Assembly (NCBI GenBank): GCA_018432615.1
Contig: JAHDSQ010000017.1
Coordinates: forward strand, 123,014-187,013
Reading direction: 5' to 3'
DNA: 64,000 nucleotides
From: Clostridia bacterium
GTDB taxonomy: Bacteria; Bacillota; Peptococcia; DRI-13; SM3-B62
Shown: in pieces, positions 26,820-35,359 of the stretch
How positions within the stretch are numbered: position 1 is the first letter of the stretch
Layout: each line of letters opens with the position of its first letter
The notes under the pieces: generated by a model
What the model was told of the DNA's origin: nothing
Databases searched by the model: none
The model's input: the letters and a program-made list of their open reading frames with translations, nothing else
Position numbers and translations under genes: made by a program

Positions 26820-27953
26820 ATGAACAGAATGCATGGTTTTGCCCCTTATCGCAGGCAGGCTACCCCAAATCGCAGTGCGGGGGCGGCAAAAAAGCCTGTA
26901 GCTGTGGAAGGGCTGCCTCTTCAATTACTTTCAGACTATGATTTTGAGGTGTTATGCGGCCAACGTGAAGGGGATACTTGGTCGTTAGAGACAAATAGGG
27001 GCAGTTACAGGGTATGGGAATACATAGGTTCAACCTCGCGTTTGGAAACAGCTTTAAAATGGCAGGAGACATTGGGAGAAAGGGGATGCCGCGGTGTTTT
27101 AAAGCCAATCATAAACAAAAAGGGGTTAAAGTATTGTAAGCTGGGCGAGAGGAACTTTTACCTTACTCCATGGCCGGAATTGAGGGAGTTTGATGGAAAG
27201 GATGTCGTACAATTGACATCTGCTGTCAGAGAATTAGGCGCACTGCATCAATTAAACAAAGATATTCCTGCGAATGGTGAAGCGGTTCACGAAAAACCTT
27301 TAGCGAGTATTTTGCAAGAAAAACTAGCGGATCTGTTGACATACAAACGATACCTCAAGGAAAAAGGGGTAAGAACGGATTTTGAAAGGGTTTACGCTGA
27401 AAATTTTGACCACATATACGATCAAGGGCAGACCGCACTGCAGAACATGGTGATTCTGGGATACGATACCGTTAGGCAAGGGAATTCGTTCTTTTTAGTC
27501 AATTCATTTGCGCCGCAGAACATGGCAAATAGCGATAAAGGAGTAGTGTTTTTGAGGCTTGAAAAGTGGGATAGGGGACCGCAAGAAATGGACCTTGCTT
27601 TACTTCTTGCAAGCTATATGCCGCTCTTTAATTGGGAGGAAAGCTTATTCCGTAAGTTGATAGGTGCCTATAGTGAGTCGGGGGAACTATCTTTGAGGAG
27701 CAGGGAATTTTTGCTGTCATATTTGCGTTTCCCAGGTCGTTTGTGGCTTTATACCTATCGGTATTTCAGCGAAAAGAAAAAAACTCAGGAGCTTTTTTTT
27801 AGACTGAAGTCTTACATATTTGAATGCTATAAACGCGATATATGTTTGGATGCTTTTGGTCATGACGAGGGAGGCAGAGAAAATGATACCAAGGAAAAAG
27901 GAAGTGGAATTGCGTCCGGATTATGCGGGTTATCCCTGGCAGGAGATCGGTAG
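26820..27953 (+). CDS. CotS-like spore coat protein (kinase-fold family)
   Basis: The 377-residue product resembles the CotS/CotI/YutH family of spore-coat-associated proteins with an aminoglycoside-phosphotransferase-like fold. Family-typical blocks are LRLEKWDRGPQEMDLALLLASYM near 250 and LSYLRFPGRLWLYTYRYFSEKKK near 300. The usual kinase HGD loop is replaced by LVNSFAPQNM, so catalytic activity is doubtful. GGCAGGAGGG precedes the ATG. The last 71 bp overlap the next gene in another frame. Location between yabR and spoIIE suggests expression during sporulation. Confidence 0.75.
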   Translation: MNRMHGFAPYRRQATPNRSAGAAKKPVAVEGLPLQLLSDYDFEVLCGQREGDTWSLETNRGSYRVWEYIGSTSRLETALKWQETLGERGCRGVLKPIINKKGLKYCKLGERNFYLTPWPELREFDGKDVVQLTSAVRELGALHQLNKDIPANGEAVHEKPLASILQEKLADLLTYKRYLKEKGVRTDFERVYAENFDHIYDQGQTALQNMVILGYDTVRQGNSFFLVNSFAPQNMANSDKGVVFLRLEKWDRGPQEMDLALLLASYMPLFNWEESLFRKLIGAYSESGELSLRSREFLLSYLRFPGRLWLYTYRYFSEKKKTQELFFRLKSYIFECYKRDICLDAFGHDEGGRENDTKEKGSGIASGLCGLSLAGDR

Positions 27954-29058
27954 CAGCGCAGAGAGATGGTTGATACTGCGGCAAAAGAGGACTTTGCCTT
28001 TTATCGGCATTGAAAAGGTTATATGTGTTGAAGTCAGTGATAATAAATGGAATATTTTTTGCGACGACGAAGGATGTTTGTTAAACGGGACAGTAAGAGT
28101 CGTAGCTGTTTGCCAAGGTATAGCATTTTCCGAAAAGGGTGCGGAGAATTGTTGGCCGGAGGATGAAAGTATTTGCAAAGAATACTTTATGCGGGTTAAG
28201 GAACCCTCAGTTCAGAAGGGGGATGAACAGGATGAAGAGTGTGAAAGTGGTTTCTCAAGTTTAATCACCGAAGGTAATGGTATTGTTCCGCAGGAGACAG
28301 AGGAGACAGCCAACAGACAGGTGTTGGAGGTTGAACTGCCTTGGCGGACATGGTTGGAAGGTGAAGAGGGCGAATTTAAACCGATAGTTAGTAAAATTCA
28401 TGTTTCACAGGTTGGTTTGAGCACAGTTTTGGTTGAAGTGTTGTTGAAGCTTGAAGAAAATAGGGAGGATAAGGATAAGGAGCAGGAGAAAGCATGTACC
28501 GGTTGTGTCTCTTTGCCGTTACCACCGGAGGAACTTATGCTGGTTGTAAAGGAAGGAGATATTCAGGAGATCATCGGGGTAACGGAGAATAGGGCGTTTT
28601 CTGCCTGCTATACCGACGAATGGGCAAAGGAGTTATTTTTACAAAATACCAGGAAAACAAGGCTGCTTTTCATTAGCAGTCGTAAGGGAGGGGAAAGATT
28701 TTTAACAGCTTCCTGCAATGTTGACTCGGAGGATAAGCTTTCCTGGAAACAACCGGTAACGCTGTTGCCGCTTTCTTACCATTACGAAAACAAAGCAGGA
28801 AATTTTGTACGCCTTAGTTCCTCAAAAGCGTTATGTCGGAATCATTTTATCTGTACCGTGACAACAGAGTATGAGCAGAAAAAGAAGAAGCCTTCGGAAG
28901 AATCAGAGGCTGGAAAACTTACAATGCAGACGGAAAAAGAGTTTGCTCCGGTACTGCCGGTTCGAAAAAAGCCGGGGGAAAGATTCTTGAAAAAGTGTAA
29001 AAACGACAAGAATAACATGAAAAAAGAATTTACCGTCGTGAAAATTAAGAAGGAGTAG
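27883..29058 (+). CDS. Unidentified protein, translationally coupled to the CotS-like gene
   Basis: A 391-residue soluble protein that I cannot assign. ATG 27883 follows GAGGGAGG (27867-27874) by eight bases, so it begins inside the upstream gene. There is no signal peptide. The sequence is rich in charged residues, has a central region with alternating beta-type segments (about 150-300) and ends in a very basic tail (KKCKNDKNNMKKEFTVVKIK). The position between a coat-like gene and spoIIE suggests a sporulation role, but this is inference from context only. A domain of the SPOCS type was considered and not established. Confidence 0.7.
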   Translation: MIPRKKEVELRPDYAGYPWQEIGSSAERWLILRQKRTLPFIGIEKVICVEVSDNKWNIFCDDEGCLLNGTVRVVAVCQGIAFSEKGAENCWPEDESICKEYFMRVKEPSVQKGDEQDEECESGFSSLITEGNGIVPQETEETANRQVLEVELPWRTWLEGEEGEFKPIVSKIHVSQVGLSTVLVEVLLKLEENREDKDKEQEKACTGCVSLPLPPEELMLVVKEGDIQEIIGVTENRAFSACYTDEWAKELFLQNTRKTRLLFISSRKGGERFLTASCNVDSEDKLSWKQPVTLLPLSYHYENKAGNFVRLSSSKALCRNHFICTVTTEYEQKKKKPSEESEAGKLTMQTEKEFAPVLPVRKKPGERFLKKCKNDKNNMKKEFTVVKIKKE

Positions 29059-29094
29059 TGTTTGTGGTAGAAAGAGGATAAACAGAACGATATT

Positions 29095-29161
29095 TTGTCG
29101 ATAAAAAAACAGAAGCGGCAGACATAATATGCCAAAAATTACCACTTGGATGTTATATAAT
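29095..29161 (+). promoter_or_regulatory. Candidate Spo0A-controlled promoter of spoIIE
   Basis: A TTGTCGA at 29095-29101 inside TTTTGTCGATAA resembles the 0A box TGTCGAA, and a perfect TATAAT lies at 29156-29161, about 35 nt before the start. No consensus -35 box is seen at 17 bp. B. subtilis spoIIE is also known for a Spo0A-activated sigma-A promoter with poor spacing, so the layout is plausible. Confidence 0.4.
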
Positions 29162-29195
29162 TGTCATAGTTTACTTCCGAGGGTGGTGATTGAAG

Positions 29196-31553
29196 GTGTT
29201 AAAGGTTTTAAGCCGCTCTTCTGCCCGTGGCTTTAAAAGGATCGGTTCAGGATTTTCAGGGTTATCGATGCGCAGCACTCTTGGAATGTTGGTAGTTTCC
29301 TTTTTGCTGGCGAAAGCCGTATTAATGGGAGAACTTTATCCTTTTGGGACGGGCTTTTTGGCGGCGGTGTGTACAACCTATCCGAGGCTGGGCAAGGTAG
29401 CCCTGATTGGCAGTATGGCGGGGACATGTGTTGTCATGGACGGTTGGAGCTTAACAGGGTACCTTATCGCGCAACTTTTGATATATACCGTTCTGGTCAT
29501 CTATGCTAAAAAGGACTATCACTGGTTTATCATACCGGCGGTAGTGCTGGCAATAAATATATTAGTGAGGGGTATGGGGGTTTATTTTTCCGGTAACGAA
29601 CTCTATCAATGGATAGAGCTGAGCTTTGAAAGCTTTTTTGCCGCGATTCTGTCATTAGTGACTGCCACGGGGTTGCAGGCCTATTCCCGTATGTGCAAGG
29701 GAGGGAAATTGTCGGTTGAGGAGAGTACAAGCTTAGGGGTAATCGTTTTGGGTGGATTAGTGGGAATATCCGGTCTTGGGATATGGAATATTGGGATACA
29801 AAGTGTTATCAGCCGCTGGCTGGTGCTTTGGGCAGCATATTTAGGGGGACCGGGAGGAGGAGCTGCGGTAGGTGTTGCCGTTGGTCTCATTCCGAGCCTC
29901 CAGGGGACGCTGACAACCGGACCTATTGCCTTTTATGCCTTAGCCGGTCTCTTGGGCGGTGTTTTTAATGCTTTTGCCAAACCAGGGGTAATTATTGGTT
30001 TTACCCTGGCAAATCTTTTGTTATCGCTTTTTTTCAGCGAACAACTTGAACTGATGAGGGCTATCACCGAAACGGCGGTTGCGGCAGCTGGTTTTCTGCT
30101 GCTTCGTGCCGGCACGCTTAAGAAAGGCATACTTATGCAAAGCGATAGTTATGGTTCGTCTGTTGAGGAATGGAAAACAGAGCTGGCTGCGCGCATGGAA
30201 AGAATGGCTCAGGTTTTCTATGAATTGAAAAACAGCTTTTCGGCAGATGTGAAAAAAGAAGATGGAAACAAAGAACTAGATGCGATAATTAACAGGGTTG
30301 CTACCAAGGTCTGTGAGGGATGCAGTTTGCGTCGCATTTGCTGGGAGCAGGATTTTAGTAAAACATATCAGGATATGCTTAAGGTTTGTGTAAAAGTGGG
30401 AGAGGCAGGTGCCGAAGGTGGCAAAGAATTTGGGGTCAATATACAAAAGCGCTGTCGGAGGTTGCGAGAACTCAGTATAACTTTGGATTCCGAAATGGAA
30501 TTGCTAAGGACGATCAAAAATTACGAAAAAGAGAATGAAAGTTGCCGGGAACTGGTGAAAAGTCAAGTTGAAGGATTGGGCAGTGTGCTGGAAGACCTCT
30601 CAAAGGAACTGATAATGGAAACTGCACGTGATAGAGATTTGGAAATCCTGCTCGATGAGGAAATGAAGAGAAAGGGCCTTGTGGTTGAAGGAATTGCGGT
30701 GAGAGAAATATCGGAAGGGATAAAGGAAATCTGTGTAACTCAAAAGAGGTGTGATGATCAGAGTTGGTGTAAAACCATGGTTGCTCCTAATATTTCTCAG
30801 CTGATGGGTAGGCCCTATTCCGTAAAAAGGCAGCAATGCTGTTCAGACAGTTCTGCCGGATGCTGTGAATATACTTTGACACCTGGTTGTTCTTATCGGG
30901 TAGAAGTAGGAAGCGCTCAGTGCCCAAAGGATGGAGTACAAGTAGCGGGGGATATTTGTACGGCTTTTACCCTTCCTGACAGCAGGTTCGTGCTTGTTAT
31001 GAGCGACGGCATGGGCGTAGGTAAGGAAGCGCGTCTTGAAAGCTCAACTGCTGTGGCCTTATTGGAAAAGCTCTTTTGTTCCGGGTTTTCATACGATACC
31101 ATTATTAAGACGATAAATACCGTGATGCTGTTAAGGTCGGGTCAGGAAAAGTTTGTCACCTTGGACATCGTTGTAGTTAACAGGGTCAACGGCTTGACGG
31201 ATTTTATAAAAATAGGCAGTGCCCCCACTATCATCTGCAACCATGGGGGGCTAACGGTGGTACAAGCCCAGGCACCGCCGGCAGGGATTTTGGATAGTAT
31301 CAGGACCAAAACCTTTCGGCATATGATAAGCTCGGGTAATATCATCATTATGATGAGCGATGGTGTCTGGGATGCCATCAATAACGCCGGGGGACCCGCA
31401 GGATGGTTTGAGGAGGTTCTAAAAAAGATCAACATGACTAACACCCAACGAGCGGCCAGAAATTTATTATACTTGGCCAAAAAAGCAGGAGGAAACCGGG
31501 CCGGGGATGACATGTGCGTTCAAATAGCCCGTATTGAAGCTATAGATGAATGA
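29196..31553 (+). CDS. spoIIE: Stage II sporulation protein E, PP2C phosphatase
   Basis: A full-size protein of about 785 residues. The N-terminal part (about 30-310) has many membrane spans, the middle is a coiled regulatory region with a CEGCSLRRICWEQ cysteine segment, and the C-terminal third (about 580-780) is a PP2C-type phosphatase with MSDGMGVGKEARLES and MMSDGVWDA metal-binding aspartates. It dephosphorylates SpoIIAA-P to activate sigma-F in the forespore and also binds FtsZ. GAGGGTGG at 29179-29186 suits GTG 29196 better than TTG 29190. It is followed by a terminator at 31605. Confidence 0.95.
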   Translation: MLKVLSRSSARGFKRIGSGFSGLSMRSTLGMLVVSFLLAKAVLMGELYPFGTGFLAAVCTTYPRLGKVALIGSMAGTCVVMDGWSLTGYLIAQLLIYTVLVIYAKKDYHWFIIPAVVLAINILVRGMGVYFSGNELYQWIELSFESFFAAILSLVTATGLQAYSRMCKGGKLSVEESTSLGVIVLGGLVGISGLGIWNIGIQSVISRWLVLWAAYLGGPGGGAAVGVAVGLIPSLQGTLTTGPIAFYALAGLLGGVFNAFAKPGVIIGFTLANLLLSLFFSEQLELMRAITETAVAAAGFLLLRAGTLKKGILMQSDSYGSSVEEWKTELAARMERMAQVFYELKNSFSADVKKEDGNKELDAIINRVATKVCEGCSLRRICWEQDFSKTYQDMLKVCVKVGEAGAEGGKEFGVNIQKRCRRLRELSITLDSEMELLRTIKNYEKENESCRELVKSQVEGLGSVLEDLSKELIMETARDRDLEILLDEEMKRKGLVVEGIAVREISEGIKEICVTQKRCDDQSWCKTMVAPNISQLMGRPYSVKRQQCCSDSSAGCCEYTLTPGCSYRVEVGSAQCPKDGVQVAGDICTAFTLPDSRFVLVMSDGMGVGKEARLESSTAVALLEKLFCSGFSYDTIIKTINTVMLLRSGQEKFVTLDIVVVNRVNGLTDFIKIGSAPTIICNHGGLTVVQAQAPPAGILDSIRTKTFRHMISSGNIIIMMSDGVWDAINNAGGPAGWFEEVLKKINMTNTQRAARNLLYLAKKAGGNRAGDDMCVQIARIEAIDE

Positions 31554-31570
31554 AGCAGAGAAGTCAATTA

Positions 31571-31596
31571 CGAGGTAATATAACGAGGTAATATAA
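31571..31596 (+). repeat. 13-bp tandem duplication after spoIIE
   Basis: CGAGGTAATATAA occurs at 31571-31583 and, without a gap, at 31584-31596, just ahead of the spoIIE terminator. It looks like replication slippage; no function is evident. Confidence 0.7.
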
Positions 31597-31604
31597 ATAT
31601 AGGT

Positions 31605-31638
31605 AAGGGAGCCTTGGTGGAAGGTTCCCCTTTTTTTT
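31605..31638 (+). terminator. Intrinsic terminator between spoIIE and tilS
   Basis: GGGAGCCTT at 31607-31615 pairs with AAGGTTCCC at 31621-31629 around GGTGG, followed by C and eight T. It is a textbook terminator. Confidence 0.9.
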
Positions 31639-31683
31639 GGTAAAATGAAGTGTACGAATAGACGTATTGGGGTAGTGATATGG

Positions 31684-33063
31684 TTGTTATTAGAAAAAGT
31701 ATGGGCTGCAATAAATAAATATGATTTACTTAAGAAAGGGGAGACGGTTATTGCCGGCGTTTCCGGCGGGCCTGATTCTTTGGTGATGCTTCATTTGCTG
31801 TGCAGGCTCCAAGAAAGATTGGGAATAAGTGTGCATGTTGCTCATTTAGACCATTGCTTTAGGGGCAAAGAGGCGGAGGAAGAGGCGGAATGGGTTAGAA
31901 ATACTTCTTTGGAATGGGGTTTGGCTTGTACTGTTAAAAAGGTGGATGTGCCCGCTCGGGCAAAAGAAAAAGGTCTTTCAGCCCAGGATGCCGGGCACTT
32001 AGCCAGAAGAGAGTTTTTTCTCGAATTGCTCGAAGAAAAGAAGGCCGATAAAATTGCTCTTGCCCACCATGCCGATGACCAGGCGGAAACCGTTTTGATC
32101 CACTTTTTATCGGGTGCAGGCGGAGAGGGGCTGGGCGGGATACTGCCTATCAACGGGCCCTTTATCAGGCCTTTGCTGTTTGTCAGACGTGAAGAGATTG
32201 AACAGTATTGCCATGAGCATGAGCTCGAGCCGAGAAGGGATCCCAGCAATATGAAGAATGTTTACCTACGAAATAAAATTCGTAACCAACTGATTCCCTG
32301 GCTTGAGGAAAATGTTAATCCCAATCTGGCAGAAACTTTAAATAGAACCGCCCAGATTTTCTGGGCGGAGGAAGAAAATATGAAAGAACAGGAAAAAGAG
32401 GCTGCTGCTAAATGTCTCTCCTGTACACAGCACAGGGCAAGAGTGTTATTGCCTGAATGGTCTCAGTTGTCAGTTGCCCTGCAAAGGAGAATAGTCCGTC
32501 GCGCTTATGCGCATGTAGCGCAAAACAGGGGGCTGCCCTACCTTCATGTGGAAGAGGTGAGGCAGTTGGCGGAAGAAAAGCAGGTGGGAAAGGTCTTGTG
32601 CCTGCCGGGAAAAATTATTGTGGAAAAAGAGTATCAGGCTATAGCCATTTATCCTGCTTTTGATGATAAGGGAAAAAAGCCTGTTATCATAAAAAAAAGA
32701 GTGCTCAACATTCCCGGGGATACATATATTGACGAAACAAATCAATTCATTCGGGCCTCTTTAACTCATCAAGTTCCGCAGTTAACGGAGAATACGGTCT
32801 TTCTGCCCTGGGGAGAGCCTGATAAGATCCTTTATGCGAGAGCCAGACAAGAAGGAGATCGCTTTAAGCCCCCGGGGAGGAATAAGGCCAAAAAACTGAA
32901 GGAGTTTCTTATAGATAAAAAGGTGCCGCGCAGAGAACGTGATGGGCTTTTAATGATTGCCGATGAGAACGAGGTGCTGTGGATACCGGAATTTGCGAAT
33001 TCAAGCCGCTTGAATAAAGAGAATGGCAACGGGCCGTACCTAGTTTTACAGTGTTTGAGATAA
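31684..33063 (+). CDS. tilS: tRNA(Ile)-lysidine synthase TilS
   Basis: About 459 residues. The enzyme attaches lysine to C34 of the CAU-anticodon tRNA-Ile so that AUA is read. The PP-loop ATPase motif AGVSGGPDSLVML is near residue 27, followed by LAHHADDQAETVL and the RRDPSN...RNKIRNQLIP segment, with the TilS C-terminal domain (ARQEGDRFKPPGR) at the end. TTG 31684 gives MLLEKV, close to the family N-terminus, and lies after GGGGTAG; ATG 31645 is the longer alternative. In B. subtilis hprT and ftsH follow, but here a REP-like repeat and an opposing gene appear. Confidence 0.93.
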   Translation: MLLEKVWAAINKYDLLKKGETVIAGVSGGPDSLVMLHLLCRLQERLGISVHVAHLDHCFRGKEAEEEAEWVRNTSLEWGLACTVKKVDVPARAKEKGLSAQDAGHLARREFFLELLEEKKADKIALAHHADDQAETVLIHFLSGAGGEGLGGILPINGPFIRPLLFVRREEIEQYCHEHELEPRRDPSNMKNVYLRNKIRNQLIPWLEENVNPNLAETLNRTAQIFWAEEENMKEQEKEAAAKCLSCTQHRARVLLPEWSQLSVALQRRIVRRAYAHVAQNRGLPYLHVEEVRQLAEEKQVGKVLCLPGKIIVEKEYQAIAIYPAFDDKGKKPVIIKKRVLNIPGDTYIDETNQFIRASLTHQVPQLTENTVFLPWGEPDKILYARARQEGDRFKPPGRNKAKKLKEFLIDKKVPRRERDGLLMIADENEVLWIPEFANSSRLNKENGNGPYLVLQCLR

Positions 33064-33085
33064 CCACTGATAACCAACGATAGAG

Positions 33086-33112
33086 TAACCAAAAGAACCG
33101 TCCCTCTGGTTA
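33086..33112 (+). repeat. REP-like palindromic repeat, copy 1
   Basis: TAACCA at 33086-33091 and TGGTTA at 33107-33112 flank the core AAAGAACCGTCCCTC. The same 27-nt unit occurs inverted at 47946-47972, degraded at 48401-48426, and as a double inverted copy at 55841-55888. It lies in the 56-bp gap between the convergent tilS and yyaL-like genes. Confidence 0.8.
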
Positions 33113-33119
33113 AGTTGCT

Positions 33120-35186
33120 TCACCTCAGTTTCTCTTTAAATCTTTCTGACCCGACAAATGGTGCGGAGCAGGTTCCGTTTTCACAAATATAGACGGTTGG
33201 TTTACCTTCTATACTATTATAATTACGTAAAAACGGGACTACCTCGAGGAGTTCATCTCTTTGCGAAGACAAATAATGACTTACCGTGTCCGGTAAAAAT
33301 TTTTTTTGCAGGACACTGATCATTTCTTTGCTTTTCTCCGTTTTTGTACCGCTAACAATCACTATTTCCCGGAAGGGTTTTTGCGAACCGAGAAAGGCCT
33401 GCAAAAGAAACGCATAACCGGAAGGGCTTTCCCGTACTTCACCTCCGCAGGATAGAAATATTTCTTCCGCTTTTTCATGCAGTTCATGTGTCCCTGTCAG
33501 AGCGGCTAAACGCAGCAGGTTCATAGCAGCAACCGAGTTGCCGGCAGGAGTTGCCCCGTCGTATATCTCCTTGGGGCGGGCTAATAAAGCTTCGCCGTCT
33601 TCGCCGACCATAAAAAGCCCATCGTTTTCCCCATCCCAAAACAGTTTTAACATAAGGGAATTAAGCTTTAGGGCCTTTTTCAGATACCCCGGGCGGTAGG
33701 TTGTTTGGTAGAGCTCAATCAGGGCCCAAGTCAAAAAGCTGTAATCATCCAGATATCCCGGATAGGCGGCTTCATTATCTCGGTAACGGGCTAACAGTCT
33801 GCCGTCCGGCTTTTGTAGGTGTTTAAAGATGAACTCGACCGCTTTTTCCGCCGCAGCAAGGTAATCCTTGTTATCGAAAACTCTGGCTCCGACGGCAAAG
33901 GCTGTTATCATCAAAGCATTCCAGGAGGTCAGGATTTTATCGTCCTTATAGGGATGTATCCTTTTTTCCCTGGCTAAAAAAACCTGTCGGCGGCATTCTT
34001 CTAACAAGGAAAGATTATCTTTGATCAAAGAATCTTCCAGGTTCTTATCTAACAGGTTAGGGATGCTTTTACCCTCGAAATTACCCTGTGAGGAGATGTC
34101 ATAAACCCGACAAAATAGCTGTCCCTTTTCCTCTCCTAAGATATCTATGATTTCTTCCGGGGTCAAAAGATAGAATTTACCTTCTTCCCCTTCGGAATCA
34201 GCATCTTCAGCCGAATAAAAAGCGCCCTCAGGGGAGGTCATGTCCCTCAGGATGTAAGTGAAGGTCTTTTCCGCTACCTCACGGTAGAGAGGCTTCTTGG
34301 TGACCTGGTACGCTTCCACATAGACAAGGGAAAGCAAGGCGTTATCGTACAACATCTTTTCAAAATGGGGGACAAGCCATTTCTTGTCCGTAGAGTAGCG
34401 GGAGAAGCCAAAACCGATATGATCGAACAGCCCTCCCTGATACATTGAGTCCAGGGTTTTTTCCACCATACGTAAAGCTTCTTTAGCTACGGTGGGCTCT
34501 TTGTCACCCTCAGCCTTGCCATAACGAAGTAAAAAAGCCAAGTTATGGGGAGAGGGAAATTTAGGGGCTCTGCCAAAACCTCCGTAGGAACTGTCAAAAG
34601 CTGCGCGATAAGTGCGGAAAGCTTCATCCAACAATTCCGGCTTTAATTTCCCCTGCTGCGGTGTAAGGCTTTCGGCAAGAATTGCTTCTGTTACCTCGTT
34701 TCCTGAACCGACCAGCAGACTGTTGTCATAGGACCATGATTCTTTGACCCTTTCTAATATCTCGATCAAGCCCGGAATTCCCATTCTTCCACGTTTGGGG
34801 AAATATGTTCCTGCAAAAAAAGGCTTTTTTTCCGGCGTCATAATTATCGTCAGCGGCCACCCTCCCTGACCTGTCATAGCCTGGCAAAAGGTCATGTACA
34901 AATGGTCGATGTCGGGTCGTTCTTCGCGGTCTACCTTGATAGCAACGTAGCCTTCGTTCAGCACTTCTGCAACCTTCTCATCTTCAAAGGATTCCCTTTC
35001 CATCACGTGGCACCAATGGCAAGTGGAATAGCCGATAGAGAGGAAGATGGGCTTATCTTCCGCTTTGGCTTTATCAAAAGCGCTGTCACTCCAAGGAAAC
35101 CAGTCAACGGGATTGTAGGCATGTTGTAGGAGATAAGGGGATTTTTCCGTCACTAGGTGATTGGGTGTTTTTGTTTTAGTTGTCAT
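33120..35186 (-). CDS. Thioredoxin-domain protein of the YyaL/spermatogenesis-associated 20 family
   Basis: A 688-residue cytoplasmic protein. The N-terminal thioredoxin-like domain carries [16 protein letters not shown] near 45-60 (CxxC), and a long alpha/alpha toroid similar to N-acylglucosamine 2-epimerases follows (about 220-600). The family (DUF255) is widespread, but its substrate is not established. ATG 35186 is selected since AAGGAGTCG lies just upstream; the longer frame to 35267 would add 27 residues without a binding site. The gene runs against tilS, so it marks the end of the conserved cluster. Confidence 0.9.
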   Translation of the reverse strand: MTTKTKTPNHLVTEKSPYLLQHAYNPVDWFPWSDSAFDKAKAEDKPIFLSIGYSTCHWCHVMERESFEDEKVAEVLNEGYVAIKVDREERPDIDHLYMTFCQAMTGQGGWPLTIIMTPEKKPFFAGTYFPKRGRMGIPGLIEILERVKESWSYDNSLLVGSGNEVTEAILAESLTPQQGKLKPELLDEAFRTYRAAFDSSYGGFGRAPKFPSPHNLAFLLRYGKAEGDKEPTVAKEALRMVEKTLDSMYQGGLFDHIGFGFSRYSTDKKWLVPHFEKMLYDNALLSLVYVEAYQVTKKPLYREVAEKTFTYILRDMTSPEGAFYSAEDADSEGEEGKFYLLTPEEIIDILGEEKGQLFCRVYDISSQGNFEGKSIPNLLDKNLEDSLIKDNLSLLEECRRQVFLAREKRIHPYKDDKILTSWNALMITAFAVGARVFDNKDYLAAAEKAVEFIFKHLQKPDGRLLARYRDNEAAYPGYLDDYSFLTWALIELYQTTYRPGYLKKALKLNSLMLKLFWDGENDGLFMVGEDGEALLARPKEIYDGATPAGNSVAAMNLLRLAALTGTHELHEKAEEIFLSCGGEVRESPSGYAFLLQAFLGSQKPFREIVIVSGTKTEKSKEMISVLQKKFLPDTVSHYLSSQRDELLEVVPFLRNYNSIEGKPTVYICENGTCSAPFVGSERFKEKLR

Positions 35187-35292
35187 GGGCAACGACTCCT
35201 TAGTAAAAAAGATATATAGGAATATTTTAGCCAAGATAAAAGAAAAAATCCCAGGGGGGATTGTCATTATATACTATCGTCTATGGGACAGG

Positions 35293-35321
35293 CAGGCCGC
35301 GATTTTTTGAATCACGGCCTG
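35293..35321. terminator. Hairpin downstream of the first giant surface-protein gene
   Basis: Bases 35293-35304 pair with 35310-35321 (12 bp, one mismatch) in the gap between the surface gene stop at 35360 and the yyaL-like start. It should end minus-strand transcription, although no long U-tract follows on that strand. Confidence 0.5.
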
Positions 35322-35359
35322 ATTTGCCTGGGCTGGAATTCAGGCGGCTTTCACCGCTC

